From NCBI RefSeq assembly GCF_029871235.1, contig NZ_SSOM01000080.1:248152-312151 (forward strand): a DNA stretch of 64,000 nucleotides. The letters are read 5' to 3'. The notes below the pieces were generated by a model. The model saw only the letters and a program-made list of their open reading frames with translations, was not told where the DNA came from and ran no database searches. Within the stretch, counting starts at the first letter, position 1; every line of letters starts with the position of its first letter. Position numbers and translations under genes: made by a program. Shown here piece by piece: positions 54,918 through 64,000 of the stretch. The stretch comes from Pseudomonas sp. BN411 (GTDB lineage Bacteria; Pseudomonadota; Gammaproteobacteria; Pseudomonadales; Pseudomonadaceae).

Positions 54918-55441
54918 ACAGCGCCCCCTGATGCTCGACTGGATGACTCACGCCCATGGATGAGTGCCACGGGGAGGCCAATGTATTGAATCTGGAAAAG
55001 CCCAAAAATCGTTGTTCACGGACATTTGCTGTCGCGATTCAGACAGATTGCTTGTAGTGGATCGGCGACAGGTTGCGCCATGGTTCAACCCGCAACCTCG
55101 CCCGCACGACACTGGCCTTCCGAACCAGCGGTGGAGTATCGCAAGACCGCTCGCTCAAGCGTCTTTCAACGGAGCCAGCGCGTCATTTCCTTCCGACTAT
55201 TCGCTCAACATCTCTGAATGGCGCAGGCTTCTTGCAAGCAAATTCTGCGTGCCACGCTTGCGCCCAGGGCAGAAGACACACAGGATTCCTCACATGAAAA
55301 CAGGCCCCGTCATCGGTGAAGCGCGAAAAGCCAAAGGCTGAACCCTTGAGGCACTCGGTGTTGATACCAGCCAGCAGTTTCGAGCTGAAGCAGGGTTCGG
55401 AAATCTCACTGCGGCACGAATAACCACAACAGGGAGTTTCG
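54918..55441. other. Upstream block of copy B and intergenic DNA
   Basis: 54918-55080 is the counterpart of 53063-53225. It includes CTGTCGC and GCGACAG in inverted orientation (about 55028-55075). From 55081 to 55441 no gene is supported; AGGGAG at the right end is the ribosome site of the lipoprotein gene. Confidence 0.5.
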
Positions 55442-56230
55442 ATGCGCACCATAGCGATCGCCCTCACCTACTTGGCGCTCTACGGTTGCGCCGCCGACAT
55501 GACCAGGGAAGAGGTCTCTGAGCCGCTTCAGATACCGGTGGAATCCAGATCCCAGCTGGTCGTCAATTTCAGGGGCAGCGGAAAGGCTACGGGCGGCGCC
55601 GACTGGGCACGATTGAAGTCGGCCTGGCGCGCCGCGCTTCAGAGTGAAGCATCGACATATGGACTCTCCGTATCCGAGCAGGCCGGCGAGATCAGAATGG
55701 GCACCACTCCAGGGGTGCTGGTGGTGATCGACGTGAACGACTTCCGCTATGTCACGGAAGCAAAGAACGCGGCCTTCGACTTCTGGACTGACGATGCCTG
55801 GGTGGATGCCGAGGTGACCTACCTGGATGCGCAGACGGCGAAGCGATACGGGGAACGAACCTACGACACCTCATCGCCTGCCTGGGAGGATGTCTTATCT
55901 GCCAATACTGACGTGCAGATCCAGGCGATCGCCAAAGACATGGTGGATGAGATCCACACGGTCGCTCCACCCCAGGATTTCGCACCACAACCTGCCGCCA
56001 CTTCCTCACCGCCAGCAACGACTGAGGCGGCCATGCCACCGTCAGGTCCCGCCCGCGAAAGCGCGGAATACGAGTCGGTATCAGACGGTGGTGGTGGCGG
56101 AGCTACCGGAGATGGCGACGGCATCACTCGCGAACAGTTGAAGCAGCAGCAATTGGATCAGCTAAAACGTGACACTGGTCTGAGCTACGAGGAGTATCAG
56201 AGGCGGTATAGGGAGATCGTCGGGCAGTGA
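55442..56230 (+). CDS. DUF4410-like lipoprotein with SHOCT-like C-terminal tail
   Basis: A 262-residue protein with a lipoprotein signal (lipobox LYGC, Cys at about 16). It has a DUF4410-like domain (about 35-180: VVNFRGSGKA, VLVVIDVNDFRYVT, WVDAEVTYLDAQT), then a Pro/Thr/Gly-rich linker. The C-terminal tail is QLKRDTGLSYEEYQRRYREIVGQ in effect; its last 15 residues equal those of the 19736 lipoprotein. AGGGAG precedes the ATG. Function unknown; outer-membrane or periplasmic anchoring is expected. Confidence 0.75.
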   Translation: MRTIAIALTYLALYGCAADMTREEVSEPLQIPVESRSQLVVNFRGSGKATGGADWARLKSAWRAALQSEASTYGLSVSEQAGEIRMGTTPGVLVVIDVNDFRYVTEAKNAAFDFWTDDAWVDAEVTYLDAQTAKRYGERTYDTSSPAWEDVLSANTDVQIQAIAKDMVDEIHTVAPPQDFAPQPAATSSPPATTEAAMPPSGPARESAEYESVSDGGGGGATGDGDGITREQLKQQQLDQLKRDTGLSYEEYQRRYREIVGQ

Positions 56231-56476
56231 TCCAGGCGATCTGAAGGTGGGCTTCTTTTCACCCATGCGCCATCCGCGCACCCGCAAAACCCCGGTTGCG
56301 AGTAAGGACTCCGCAGACACATCTTCGCTGACTGACTTGGGCTCTTTCCTGGGACGTCGACTGCATCAAGGATGCCCACCGGATTAGCAACGCCTGCAGC
56401 CCGTGTCTGAGCTAGCCAGAGCTGAAGAATCGTTGGGATGACGCCTGTCGCGAAGCCGCGCTATGGACTTTCGCAA

Positions 56477-56519
56477 GGAATGAAAAAAGCCCCGTAGATT
56501 TTTGATCTACGGGGCTTTT
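56477..56519 (-). terminator. Terminator of the tRNA-Gly/tRNA-Cys transcript
   Basis: The hairpin AAAAAGCCCCGTAGAT / ATCTACGGGGCTTTTT with A/T runs on both sides lies just 3' of tRNA-Cys on the minus strand. Confidence 0.9.
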
Positions 56520-56523
56520 TAGA

Positions 56524-56597
56524 TGGAGGCCGAAGTCGGAATCGAACCGGCGTACACGGATTTGCAATCCGCTGCATGACCACTCTGCCATCCGGCC
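56524..56597 (-). tRNA. tRNA-Cys (anticodon GCA)
   Basis: The acceptor GGCCGGA pairs with TTCGGCC, CCA is encoded at 56524-56526, and the anticodon loop TTGCAAA gives GCA. The T-loop GGTTCGATTCC is intact. Confidence 0.97.
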
Positions 56598-56638
56598 TAA
56601 ACGATGACGCCGCTTGCGGCGGCGTCATCGCGTGAAAC

Positions 56639-56714
<76 letters not shown>

Positions 56715-56784
56715 TTTGTCGTGTTGACGGGCGCCATTCTATAGATTCAGGAAGCGCCGTCAACCCCTTGATTCAAAAAAACTT

Positions 56785-57345
56785 TTATTTTTCCTTCGGG
56801 TCGGTGCTGAGGTGCGGCAGAGCCGCCAGCAGGTAGTGCAGCATCGACCAGAGCGTCAGCGCTGCAGCCAGGATCAGCAGGAAGTAGCCAACGCCGACCC
56901 AGAAGGTGAGCAGCGGCGGGTTGGCCAGCAGGATGACCAGCGCCACCATCTGCGCGGCGGTCTTCCACTTACCCAGACTGGACACCGCCACATGGGCGCG
57001 CGCACCGAGTTCCGCCATCCATTCGCGCAAAGCCGACACTACGATTTCGCGGCCGATGATGATCGCAGCTGGCAGGGTCAGCCAGAGGTTGTGGTGCTCT
57101 TCCACCAGCAGTACCAGCGCCACCGCCACCATCAGCTTGTCTGCCACCGGATCGAGGAAGGCACCGAAGGGCGTGCTCTGTTGCCAGCGACGAGCCAGAT
57201 AGCCGTCAAACCAGTCGGTGACGGCAGCAATGGCAAAGACTGCGCTGGCCGCCAGATAGCTCCAGGAGAACGGCAGATAGAACAGCAGAATGAAGACGGG
57301 AATGAGCAGTACGCGCAGAACGGTGAGCAGATTTGGAATATTCAT
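56785..57345 (-). CDS. pgsA: CDP-diacylglycerol-glycerol-3-phosphate 3-phosphatidyltransferase
   Basis: Makes phosphatidylglycerophosphate, the first committed step to phosphatidylglycerol. The 186-residue membrane enzyme has a perfect CDP-alcohol phosphotransferase motif, DG-YL-AR-x8-G-x3-D-x3-D (about 47-69), and four or more helices. It lies between uvrC and the tRNAs, as in other Pseudomonas. Confidence 0.97.
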   Translation of the reverse strand: MNIPNLLTVLRVLLIPVFILLFYLPFSWSYLAASAVFAIAAVTDWFDGYLARRWQQSTPFGAFLDPVADKLMVAVALVLLVEEHHNLWLTLPAAIIIGREIVVSALREWMAELGARAHVAVSSLGKWKTAAQMVALVILLANPPLLTFWVGVGYFLLILAAALTLWSMLHYLLAALPHLSTDPKEK

Positions 57346-57377
57346 CGTTACGGCTAGTTCTGAAGGAAGGCGGCATT

Positions 57378-59201
57378 CTACTCGCTGTGCAGGGCCGCAT
57401 AAATCGACTCAGCAAGCTTTTTGCTGATGCCTGGCGCCTTGGCGATTTCCTCGATACTCGCGCGATTGAGTTCCTGCAACCCGCCGAAATGCTTGAGCAG
57501 CTCCCGGCGGCGCTTGGGCCCTACCCCGGCGACGTCTTCCAGGCTGGAGGTGCGTCGCGCCTTGCCGCGTCGGGCACGGTGCCCGGTAATGGCAAACCGG
57601 TGCGCTTCGTCACGGATCTGTTGGATCAGGTGCAGTGCCGGGGAATCCGCCGGCAGGGTGAATTCGTGGGCGGCATCGTTCAGGTAAAGGGTTTCGAAAC
57701 CGGGTTTACGGGTCACCCCCTTGGCCACACCGAGCAGGATCAGCTCGGGCACCGCCAACTCCTTCAGGACTTCCTGGGCCATGGCGAGCTGGCCTTTGCC
57801 GCCGTCCACCAGAAGGATGTCAGGCAGCTTGCCCTCCCCGTCCTTCAACTTGCTGAAGCGGCGCGACAGCGCCTGATGCATGGCGGCGTAATCGTCGCCC
57901 GCAGTGACCCCTTCGATGTTGTAGCGACGGTAATCCGACTTCAGCGCACCTTCAGGCCCGAACACCACGCACGAGGCTACGGTCGCCTCACCGCTTGAAT
58001 GGCTAATGTCGTAGCACTCCAGGCGTTGTGGCGCCTCATCCAGGCCCAGGGCTTCGGCCAGAGCTTCGAAGCGTGCCGCCGTGTGTTGCCGATTGGCCAA
58101 GCGTGCGGCCAGTGCCTGTTCGGCGTTGGTGACGGCAAGTTGCTGCCAGCGCGCGCGAGTACCACGTACCCGATGGCTGATATCCGGCTCACGGCCACGC
58201 AATTCGGCCAACGCTGCAGCCAGCGTCGGGAAATCCTCGTGGGTCGTGTTGACGATGAGTTCGCTGGGCAGGTCGCGCTCGTGATTGCCCAGGTAGTACT
58301 GGGCAATGAACGCCACCAGTACGTCAGCGCCCTCCTCCTCGATGGCCACCTGCGGGAAGAAGTTCTTGCTCCCCAGCACACGCCCGCCGCGAACGCTGAT
58401 CAGGTGCACACAAGCGCCGCCGGGGGTAGCGATTGCCGCGATCACATCGATGTCGCCAGTGCCACCTTCCATGCTCTGCTGATCCTGGACGCGGCGCAGG
58501 ATGGCGACCTGGTCGCGGAGTTCGGCCGCCCGTTCGAAGTCCAGACGTTGGGCCGCCTCTTCCATTCCCGTGGATAGTTCCTGGGTCAGCGCATTGCTAC
58601 GCCCTTCCAGGAACATCACCGAGTGGCGCACGTCCTCGGCATACTCGGTGGGGTCCACCAAGCCTACGCAGGGCGCCTTGCAGCGCTTGATCTGGTACTG
58701 AAGGCAGGGCCGGGTGCGGTTCTTGTAGTAACTGTCCTCGCACTGGCGGACCAGGAATGCCTTCTGCAGCAGGTTGAGACTTTCGCGGATGGCACCAGCG
58801 CTGGGATAAGGCCCGAAGTAACGTCCCTTCTGCTTCTTCGCCCCGCGATGGATACTCAGCCGCGGGTAGTCACCGTCGCTGAGGTGCACGTAGGGATAGG
58901 ACTTATCGTCGCGCAGCAGGATGTTGTAGGGCGGCCGCCATTCCTTGATCAGCGTCTGCTCGAGCAGCAGCGCCTCGGTTTCGTTGGCGGTGATGGTGGT
59001 TTCGACCTGGGCGATGCGCCCCACCAGGGCGGCGGTCTTCGGGGCCAGGCCAGTCTTGCGGAAATAGCTGGCCAGGCGCTTCTTGAGATTCTTCGCCTTG
59101 CCTACATAAAGCAGCTTGCCGCCCACGTCGAACATCCGGTAAACCCCCGGACGACCGCTGCAGGCGGCAAGGAAAGCACTCGCATCGAATGAGTCGGACA
59201 T
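57378..59201 (-). CDS. uvrC: UvrABC system protein C (excinuclease subunit)
   Basis: Makes the dual incisions in nucleotide excision repair. The 607-residue protein has an N-terminal GIY-YIG nuclease domain ([23 protein letters not shown]), a UVR motif ([17 protein letters not shown], about 215-231), the central RNase H-like endonuclease domain, and C-terminal helix-hairpin-helix motifs ([17 protein letters not shown], about 556-607). It begins 1 bp after the gacA stop, so the two are read together. Confidence 0.97.
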   Translation of the reverse strand: MSDSFDASAFLAACSGRPGVYRMFDVGGKLLYVGKAKNLKKRLASYFRKTGLAPKTAALVGRIAQVETTITANETEALLLEQTLIKEWRPPYNILLRDDKSYPYVHLSDGDYPRLSIHRGAKKQKGRYFGPYPSAGAIRESLNLLQKAFLVRQCEDSYYKNRTRPCLQYQIKRCKAPCVGLVDPTEYAEDVRHSVMFLEGRSNALTQELSTGMEEAAQRLDFERAAELRDQVAILRRVQDQQSMEGGTGDIDVIAAIATPGGACVHLISVRGGRVLGSKNFFPQVAIEEEGADVLVAFIAQYYLGNHERDLPSELIVNTTHEDFPTLAAALAELRGREPDISHRVRGTRARWQQLAVTNAEQALAARLANRQHTAARFEALAEALGLDEAPQRLECYDISHSSGEATVASCVVFGPEGALKSDYRRYNIEGVTAGDDYAAMHQALSRRFSKLKDGEGKLPDILLVDGGKGQLAMAQEVLKELAVPELILLGVAKGVTRKPGFETLYLNDAAHEFTLPADSPALHLIQQIRDEAHRFAITGHRARRGKARRTSSLEDVAGVGPKRRRELLKHFGGLQELNRASIEEIAKAPGISKKLAESIYAALHSE

Positions 59202-59202
59202 C

Positions 59203-59847
59203 TTAGCTGACGGCGTCTACCATGCCGTGTCGAACAGCCAGCAACGCCAGTTCCACGTCGCTGGAAATGGAGAGTTTGTCGAAAATCCGGTAACGGTAGG
59301 TGTTCACCGTTTTCGGCGACAGGCAGAGCTTGTCGGAAATGCTCTGGACCTTCTGGCAATTGGCGATCATCAGCGCGATCTGGATTTCACGCTCCGACAG
59401 CAAGTCGAATGGCGATCCGCTGGCCTGGGGCTGGAAGGACTTGAGCGCCAACTGCTGGGCAATCTGCGGACTGATGAAACGGTGGCCGGCGAAAACCTGC
59501 CGAATCGCCTGGACCATTTCTTCCAGGCCAGCGCCCTTGGTCAGGTAGCCGGCCGCACCAGCCTGCAACAGGCGGGTGGGAAAGGGATCCTCTTCGCAGG
59601 CGGTCACGGCAACCACCTTGATATCGGCGTGGCTGCGCAGCAACTTGCGGGTCGCCTCCAGGCCGCCGATGCCGGGCATCTTGACGTCCATCAGGACCAC
59701 ATCAGGCTTCAGTTCCCGCGCCTTCTTCAGGGCCTCCTCGCCGCTATCGGCCTGCCCAACCACCTGCAGGCCATCGATATCGGCCAGCATGCGGGTAATC
59801 CCCGTTCTCACCAGATCGTGGTCATCGACCACCAGCACCCTAATCAA
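59203..59847 (-). CDS. gacA: Response regulator GacA
   Basis: NarL/LuxR-type response regulator of the GacS/GacA system that drives Rsm small RNA transcription. The 214-residue protein has Asp at about 54 (VVLMDVKMP) as phosphorylation site and a C-terminal LuxR helix-turn-helix ([17 protein letters not shown]). The start codon is TTG (59845-59847) with GAGAGG 6 bases upstream; I recall a TTG start for gacA in P. fluorescens as well. Confidence 0.95.
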   Translation of the reverse strand: MIRVLVVDDHDLVRTGITRMLADIDGLQVVGQADSGEEALKKARELKPDVVLMDVKMPGIGGLEATRKLLRSHADIKVVAVTACEEDPFPTRLLQAGAAGYLTKGAGLEEMVQAIRQVFAGHRFISPQIAQQLALKSFQPQASGSPFDLLSEREIQIALMIANCQKVQSISDKLCLSPKTVNTYRYRIFDKLSISSDVELALLAVRHGMVDAVS

Positions 59848-60096
59848 GCGACACCTCTCAGTGCATCGCGCGCTGCCATGGCAGCAAGCTTGTTCAAATG
59901 AAGCTCACATTAGCAAATGAGCGGAGAATGACCTAGCTCCGGATGCAGGGCCGTCAAACGGGCAGCGCCAATTTCTCAACCGAAAAGCGCCCCCGACCGG
60001 CCCGATCAGACACCCGATGGCAGTCGAATACGAATAATTACAATGAATTGCCCGACATTTCAGATGCGGATGATAAAGAAAGGACGACAAAGAGCG

Positions 60097-60129
60097 CGAG
60101 GGTGTCCCTGTTAAACCAGGGACACCCTT
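60097..60129 (-). terminator. Terminator of the SCO1-MCO transcript
   Basis: The hairpin GGGTGTCCCTG-TTAAAC-CAGGGACACCC lies 8 bp beyond the SCO1-like stop codon. The rest of the gap to gacA (59848-60096) is AT-richer and should carry the gacA promoter. Confidence 0.75.
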
Positions 60130-60136
60130 CTTCACT

Positions 60137-60763
60137 TCAGGAGACCGCGTCCCATTCGCGGTCGACGTGGTTCAGCGTGGCAAGAATATGCTGCGTGCCG
60201 GTCAATGCCGGGGCCATGGTCCAGCGCTGGTAGTTGTCGTTCCCCATGCGCACCAGGCCGGTATGGCTGGCCAGGTTGCGATCGACCTCAGGATCGACAT
60301 CATAGAAACCCAGGCTGAAGCGAATGGCGTCGATGTCCTCCGGTGCTCCGGTCAGGAATGCCCAGCCCGGTCCGATGTGATGCTCTTCGACATAGGCCTT
60401 GAGCACATCCGGCGTATCCAGCAATGGCTGCAGAGTGATGGAGTGCATGAAAACGCTCCGCCCCGCCCTGTCTCCTAGAAGCTCCTGGAGCTGACGCAGG
60501 TTGGCCGTCATGGTCGGGCATTTGCCCTCGCACTGGGTGTACATCATGTTGAAGGTCACGACCTTGCCGCGGATGAGGTCGTCATAGAACCTCACCTTGC
60601 GCCCCTCGTGGGTATAGAGCGTGACGTTGGGGAACGGAATGGCGCCGGCCCCCTGCGCGGAAGTGGCCTCCGCCAGGCCAGCGTTTCCGCGCATTGCAGT
60701 CCAACCGGCCAGCAGGGCAGCAGCGCCGCCGATTCCTGCCAGCATGTTTCTTCGCGTGTTCAT
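60137..60763 (-). CDS. SCO1/SenC-family copper-binding protein
   Basis: A 208-residue thioredoxin-fold protein with the SCO1 copper motif C-EGK-C (Cys 78 and 82) and the distal His at about 167 (NLASHTGLV). The N-terminus (NTRRNMLAGIGG) looks Tat-like or is an uncleaved signal, so it acts in the periplasm. GGAGGA precedes the ATG at 60763. It lies 39 bp after the multicopper oxidase gene, so it is probably that enzyme's copper donor or a redox partner rather than a cytochrome oxidase factor. Confidence 0.9.
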   Translation of the reverse strand: MNTRRNMLAGIGGAAALLAGWTAMRGNAGLAEATSAQGAGAIPFPNVTLYTHEGRKVRFYDDLIRGKVVTFNMMYTQCEGKCPTMTANLRQLQELLGDRAGRSVFMHSITLQPLLDTPDVLKAYVEEHHIGPGWAFLTGAPEDIDAIRFSLGFYDVDPEVDRNLASHTGLVRMGNDNYQRWTMAPALTGTQHILATLNHVDREWDAVS

Positions 60764-60802
60764 GACGATTCCTCCCACCTCGAAGTTGCGCCGCAGCAGG
60801 CC

Positions 60803-62590
60803 TCAGACGATGTCCCAGCGCAGCATCATGGCGTGGTCCTCATGGATCAGGTTATGGCAGTGCATGGGGTACTTGCCCTTGTAGTCGCGGAAACGCAGGA
60901 AGATCCGCAACGTAGTGAAGGGCGCGACCACATAGACGTCCTTGCGCCCCTGCTCATGGGCGGGAATAGGAACACTGACCCCATTGACGATCTTCTGCAG
61001 GATCCGCCCTTCTTCGAAGTGGATATGGATGGGGTGACTCCAGCCATCGTTGACGTTCGAAAGCTCCCATATCTCGTAACCGCCCTTGGGAATCTGGGCC
61101 CTGGCGACGTTCACATCGACAAACTTGGCGTTGATCGCCCACATGCCCTTGTCGCGCTCGAAGATCCAGCGCCGCACTGGCGCCGAGTTGATTTCCGCCT
61201 GCGTGATCACCGGCAGAGGTCTCAGGGTGGCCGGCACCCGGCTCAGGTCCTGGGCCGGCGGATAGCGGTCGACAATGATCTTCAACACCCGGTCGCCTGG
61301 TTCCTTGATGTCCTTGGGCAGGCGGGTCTCTACCTGGCGCATCCTGTTGACCAGGTACAACTGGGTCCCGATCACGTACTTCGAGAAGTCGACCACTATG
61401 TCCGCACGCTCGGCAACGCCGAGAGTCACGTTGGTCTGATTGAGCAGCGGCGCCGGGAACAGATTGCCGTCGTTGGAGATGTGCGTGAACTTCTGCAGCA
61501 CATTGGTCGGTGAGACCAGTGCCAGGTTGTAGAAACGGCTCGGCCCAGTGTTCAGCAGCCGGAAACGGTACTTGCGAGCCGCTACCCGCAAAACCGGCTC
61601 GATTCGACCATTCACCGCCACCTTGTCCCCCAGGACTCCTTCCGGGTTGACTTGGTCGTAGAACAGCCGACCGTTTGCGTCGAAGCGCCGGTCATTGAAG
61701 TTCAGCGGGTAGTCGTACGGATGGCTCGGCAGACGCAGTGCATTGGGATTGGGGTCAGCCTCGTTTCCCGAATCCAGCTCGTCGAATATGTAATAGAAGC
61801 CCGCCAGCCCGAGGTAGAGATTGGGCGCCGTGAAGTCCAGCGTGTGGTCGTGATAGAAGAGCGTCCCCAGTGCCTCGGTGGGATCGCCCACCAGGTCCTG
61901 CCGCGCCTCGAACCCGGCCTTGACGTTGGAATACAGGTGATCCTTGAAGCGCCCGTTGGCGGACAGGGTCGGACCATGCTTATTCGGGCTGTAGTAGTCG
62001 CCCGGAAAGCCATCGCTCTCCGACCCGCAGTGCAGGTTGTGCAAGTGGGTAGAGATTTCCGGCGTGCCGAAGCCCACATGGTTCTGCGGCAACTTGTTAT
62101 GGATGCGGCAGATTAGCGGACGCCCATAGCGCGCATGGAAAGTGGCGCTGGGCATGGTCTTGTCCGGATTGCTGTTGGCCTGGAAGCCCCAGAGGCGCTG
62201 GGCTGGATAGGACGGACTGTAGACCCAGTCGTTTCGCTCAGTTGCGCTGATCTCGTAGAGCAGCGCACCCGGCGCGAACTGCGCCCAGCGCTGATGGGGA
62301 TTTCTCCCCGCCTCGCCCCCGGCGACGTTGGCAACCTCGGTAGGCACCGGGCTCAGGGACGAAACCGGTGTAATTGGATTCACCTGGGTGGGCAATTCAT
62401 GGGCCCAGGGAACGGTCGGCGGGCTGGGTGGAAACACCGGGGGCGCGACTTCCGCTCGGGCCCTGGTGCCCGTCATCAGCAACGGCGCCGCCATCGTCGC
62501 TGCTGTCAATTTCAGAAATGTCCTTCTCCCTTCGCCGTCTGCCAAATCCTCAGGCCGACCTGTAGCGTGCTCGCAGTCAGGGCGTTTCAT
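60803..62590 (-). CDS. Tat-exported multicopper oxidase
   Basis: A 595-residue laccase-like enzyme (CotA/bilirubin-oxidase type). A twin-arginine signal (GRRTFLKLTAA, about 21-31) precedes three cupredoxin domains. Copper ligands are H182-L-H184, H247-D-H249, H519/H522/H524 (HPIHIH), and the HCHNLIHEDHAMM block with Cys at about 578, His 583 and axial Met at about 588. All sites are complete, so activity is expected. Substrates may be phenolics, Cu(I) or Mn(II); the sequence does not decide. Confidence 0.93.
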   Translation of the reverse strand: MKRPDCEHATGRPEDLADGEGRRTFLKLTAATMAAPLLMTGTRARAEVAPPVFPPSPPTVPWAHELPTQVNPITPVSSLSPVPTEVANVAGGEAGRNPHQRWAQFAPGALLYEISATERNDWVYSPSYPAQRLWGFQANSNPDKTMPSATFHARYGRPLICRIHNKLPQNHVGFGTPEISTHLHNLHCGSESDGFPGDYYSPNKHGPTLSANGRFKDHLYSNVKAGFEARQDLVGDPTEALGTLFYHDHTLDFTAPNLYLGLAGFYYIFDELDSGNEADPNPNALRLPSHPYDYPLNFNDRRFDANGRLFYDQVNPEGVLGDKVAVNGRIEPVLRVAARKYRFRLLNTGPSRFYNLALVSPTNVLQKFTHISNDGNLFPAPLLNQTNVTLGVAERADIVVDFSKYVIGTQLYLVNRMRQVETRLPKDIKEPGDRVLKIIVDRYPPAQDLSRVPATLRPLPVITQAEINSAPVRRWIFERDKGMWAINAKFVDVNVARAQIPKGGYEIWELSNVNDGWSHPIHIHFEEGRILQKIVNGVSVPIPAHEQGRKDVYVVAPFTTLRIFLRFRDYKGKYPMHCHNLIHEDHAMMLRWDIV

Positions 62591-62712
62591 GACTCTCTCC
62601 AGTTGCTGACCCTCGACACCGGCCGGGCGCCTTAAGGCGCCTCTGGTAAGGACTTCACCGGTGAAGGAATGGGCTGTTTGAGCATTCGCTCGTTTTGTTT
62701 AGCGCCGCAGAA

Positions 62713-62777
62713 CGTCAATAACCTGACTAAAGAGCAGGTGTATCAAAATGTAAATGCCAATTGTCACGATATTGACG
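62713..62777. promoter_or_regulatory. Inverted pair of CGTCAATA-type motifs upstream of the multicopper oxidase gene
   Basis: The plus strand has CGTCAATAACCTGAC at 62713-62727, and the minus strand has CGTCAATATCGTGAC at 62777-62763. They match at 12 of 15 bases in opposite orientation, with centres 50 bp apart. This is a possible binding site for a metal-responsive regulator. Confidence 0.35.
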
Positions 62778-62860
62778 CGTCTGTCTGTAAAGACTGAATG
62801 AATCGCCCCTAGTTTCGTAGACACCTCCAAGCCTCATAATGAGGCCCGTTAGGAGGTGCC

Positions 62861-63139
62861 ATGAGCAACCAGCGTTACCCCGAAGAATTCAAAATCGAAG
62901 CGGTCAAGCAAGTGACCGAGCGCGGCCTCCCCGTAGCCGAGGTGGCAGCGCGGTTAGGCATGTCGGTGCACAGCCTGTATGCCTGGATCAAGCGCTACGG
63001 CAAGCCCCAGGCGCAGCGGCAGCAAGAAGATGATCAGCAGGCCGAACTGCGTCGTCTACGCGCCGAACTCAAGCGAGTGACCGAAGAGCGAGACATCCTA
63101 AAAAAGGCCGCCGCGTACTTTGCCAAGGAGTCCGGCTGA
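62861..63139 (+). CDS. IS3-family transposase OrfA
   Basis: A 92-residue protein with an N-terminal helix-turn-helix (YPEEFKIEAVKQVTERG, VAARLGMSVHSLYAWIK) that binds the ends, and a leucine-zipper helix (LRRLRAELKRVTEERDILKKA). Ribosome site AGGAGG is 6 bases before the ATG. It overlaps the orfB frame through the slippery site. Confidence 0.95.
   Translation: MSNQRYPEEFKIEAVKQVTERGLPVAEVAARLGMSVHSLYAWIKRYGKPQAQRQQEDDQQAELRRLRAELKRVTEERDILKKAAAYFAKESG
63100..63106 (+). promoter_or_regulatory. Programmed -1 frameshift site A-AAA-AAG
   Basis: The heptamer lies in zero frame (ctA AAA AAG). After slipping back one base, the reading enters the orfB frame, which is open from there through the end of the window. 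This makes the OrfAB fusion transposase. Confidence 0.85.
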
Positions 63140-64000
63140 AGTACGCCTTCATCAGCAAGCTGTCGGTGGAGTACCCGGTACGGCGTCTCTGCCAGACCCT
63201 GAAAGTGCATCCCAGCGGTTACTACGCCTGGCTGGCCGAGCCGAAATCCGTACGCGCCAAGGAAGATCAGCGCCTGCTCGGGTTGATCAAACATGCCTGG
63301 CTGGAAAGCGGTGGGGTCTACGGCTATCGCAAGATTCACGACGACCTGCGTGAGCTGGGAGAGTCCTGTGGCCGGCACCGCGTGGCTCGCCTGATGCGGG
63401 GAGAAGGGCTGCGCTCGCAGACCGGCTATCGTCGGCGCCCCGGCTATTACGGCGGCCGGCCAACGGTAGCTTCGCCCAATCGCCTGGAGCGGCAGTTCAA
63501 CGTCAGTGAACCGAACAAGGTCTGGGTCACCGACATCACCTACATCCGCACCTATGAGGGTTGGTTGTATTTGGCGGTGGTGCTGGATCTGTTTTCACGC
63601 CAGGTGATCGGCTGGTCGATGAAGCCACGGATGTGCAGCGACCTGGCCATCGATGCCCTGTTGATGGCGGTCTGGCGGCGCAAGCCCAAGCAGGAAGTGA
63701 TGATCCACTCCGACCAGGGCAGCCAGTTCAGCAGCTCGGATTGGCAGAGTTTCCTCAAGGCCAACAACCTGATCAGCAGCATGAGCCGACGCGGCAACTG
63801 CCACGACAACGCGGTAGCGGAAAGCTTTTTTCAGTTGCTGAAACGGGAACGCATCCGACGGAAGACCTACGGCACCCGCGAAGAAGCTCGGAGTGATGTG
63901 TTCGATTACATCGAGATGTTTTATAACCCCAAACGCCGGCACAGCAGCGCTATGCAGCTATCGCCAGTGGAGTTTGAAAAGCGCTATTTCCAGAGCTTGG
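63106..64000 (+). CDS. IS3-family transposase OrfB (partial; made by frameshift)
   Basis: The integrase-core protein is open to the window end. It has an HTH_21-like region (YPVRRLCQTLKVHPSGYYAWL, GVYGYRKIHDDLRE), then the catalytic DDE: Asp in WVTDITYI, Asp in MIHSDQGSQF and Glu in NAVAESFFQLLKRE, with the typical YNPKRRHSSAMQLSP end. No independent start is needed; it is joined to OrfA by the -1 shift. The last few residues are missing. Confidence 0.93.

Larger units (their letters stand above)
62799..64000 (+). mobile_element. IS3-family insertion sequence (right end outside window)
   Basis: The probable left inverted repeat starts at 62799 (TGAATCGCCCCTAGTTTCG). The element has orfA and orfB with a -1 frameshift site, the standard IS3-family layout. 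It lies about 200 bp upstream of the multicopper oxidase start and points away from it. The right end is expected just beyond 64000. Confidence 0.9.

Overview
This is a window of roughly 64 kb from a high-GC gammaproteobacterial chromosome, almost certainly a Pseudomonas. Three things point there: the block gacA-uvrC-pgsA-tRNA-Gly-tRNA-Cys, the block ugd-galU-VOC dioxygenase-gor, and a pcaIJFBDC operon in the order I recall from P. aeruginosa. Short palindromic elements typical of Pseudomonas intergenic DNA occur throughout. No rRNA operon or CRISPR array was seen.

Layout, left to right. 1-165 is the end of an aldo/keto reductase gene. 180-745 is a tandem array of palindromic (BIME-like) units. 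800-6421 (minus strand) holds the beta-ketoadipate operon pcaIJFBDC, with a PcaR-like box upstream and no pcaT. 6.5-18.9 kb is housekeeping and detoxification: VOC proteins, a nitronate monooxygenase with a divergent LysR gene, a GFA protein, an alcohol/aldehyde dehydrogenase pair, a periplasmic dienelactone hydrolase, a TRIC-like channel, gor, galU and ugd. 19.0-22.2 kb is an accessory patch next to the 3' end of tRNA-Leu, with a lipoprotein, a DUF3800 protein and small membrane proteins. 22.5-37.9 kb contains an MHS transporter and then a large catabolic locus for a probable quaternary ammonium compound: GlxA-type regulator, MmgE/PrpD protein, three-component betaine-type ABC importer, EamA exporter, GbcA-like Rieske oxygenase, LysR regulator, DapA-like lyase/aldolase, FAD amine oxidase and aldehyde dehydrogenase. 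38.2-43.1 kb holds an exported acetoacetate-decarboxylase-like protein, an alpha/beta hydrolase behind a MerR-type promoter, and an HxlR regulator divergent from isochorismatase and MFS genes with two matching operators. 43.2-52.4 kb has a TerC protein, a RidA-BCCT-dipeptidase-like-aldehyde dehydrogenase cluster facing a LysR gene, and a two-gene unit of an unknown 573-residue protein with a DUF3726-like protein. 52.4-56.4 kb is a second accessory patch of small genes, including two related copies of a BPSL0761-like gene with their shared upstream DNA, and a DUF4410-like lipoprotein. 56.5-59.9 kb is the conserved tRNA-Cys/tRNA-Gly/pgsA/uvrC/gacA block. 60.1-62.6 kb carries a SCO1-like gene and a Tat-exported multicopper oxidase. 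62.8 kb to the end is an IS3-family element cut by the window edge.

Two observations may be new. First, the 24-38 kb locus has the parts of an import, Rieske oxygenation, amine oxidation and aldehyde oxidation route for an unidentified N-methylated compound, but no ferredoxin reductase for the Rieske enzyme. Second, the two accessory patches each lie next to a tRNA that I believe is clustered in relatives, and each encodes a lipoprotein ending in the same 15-residue tail. This suggests a common mobile-island origin and a split tRNA cluster.

Starts were chosen from visible Shine-Dalgarno sequences and family lengths. Functions come from recognised motifs and gene order only; no database search was run.
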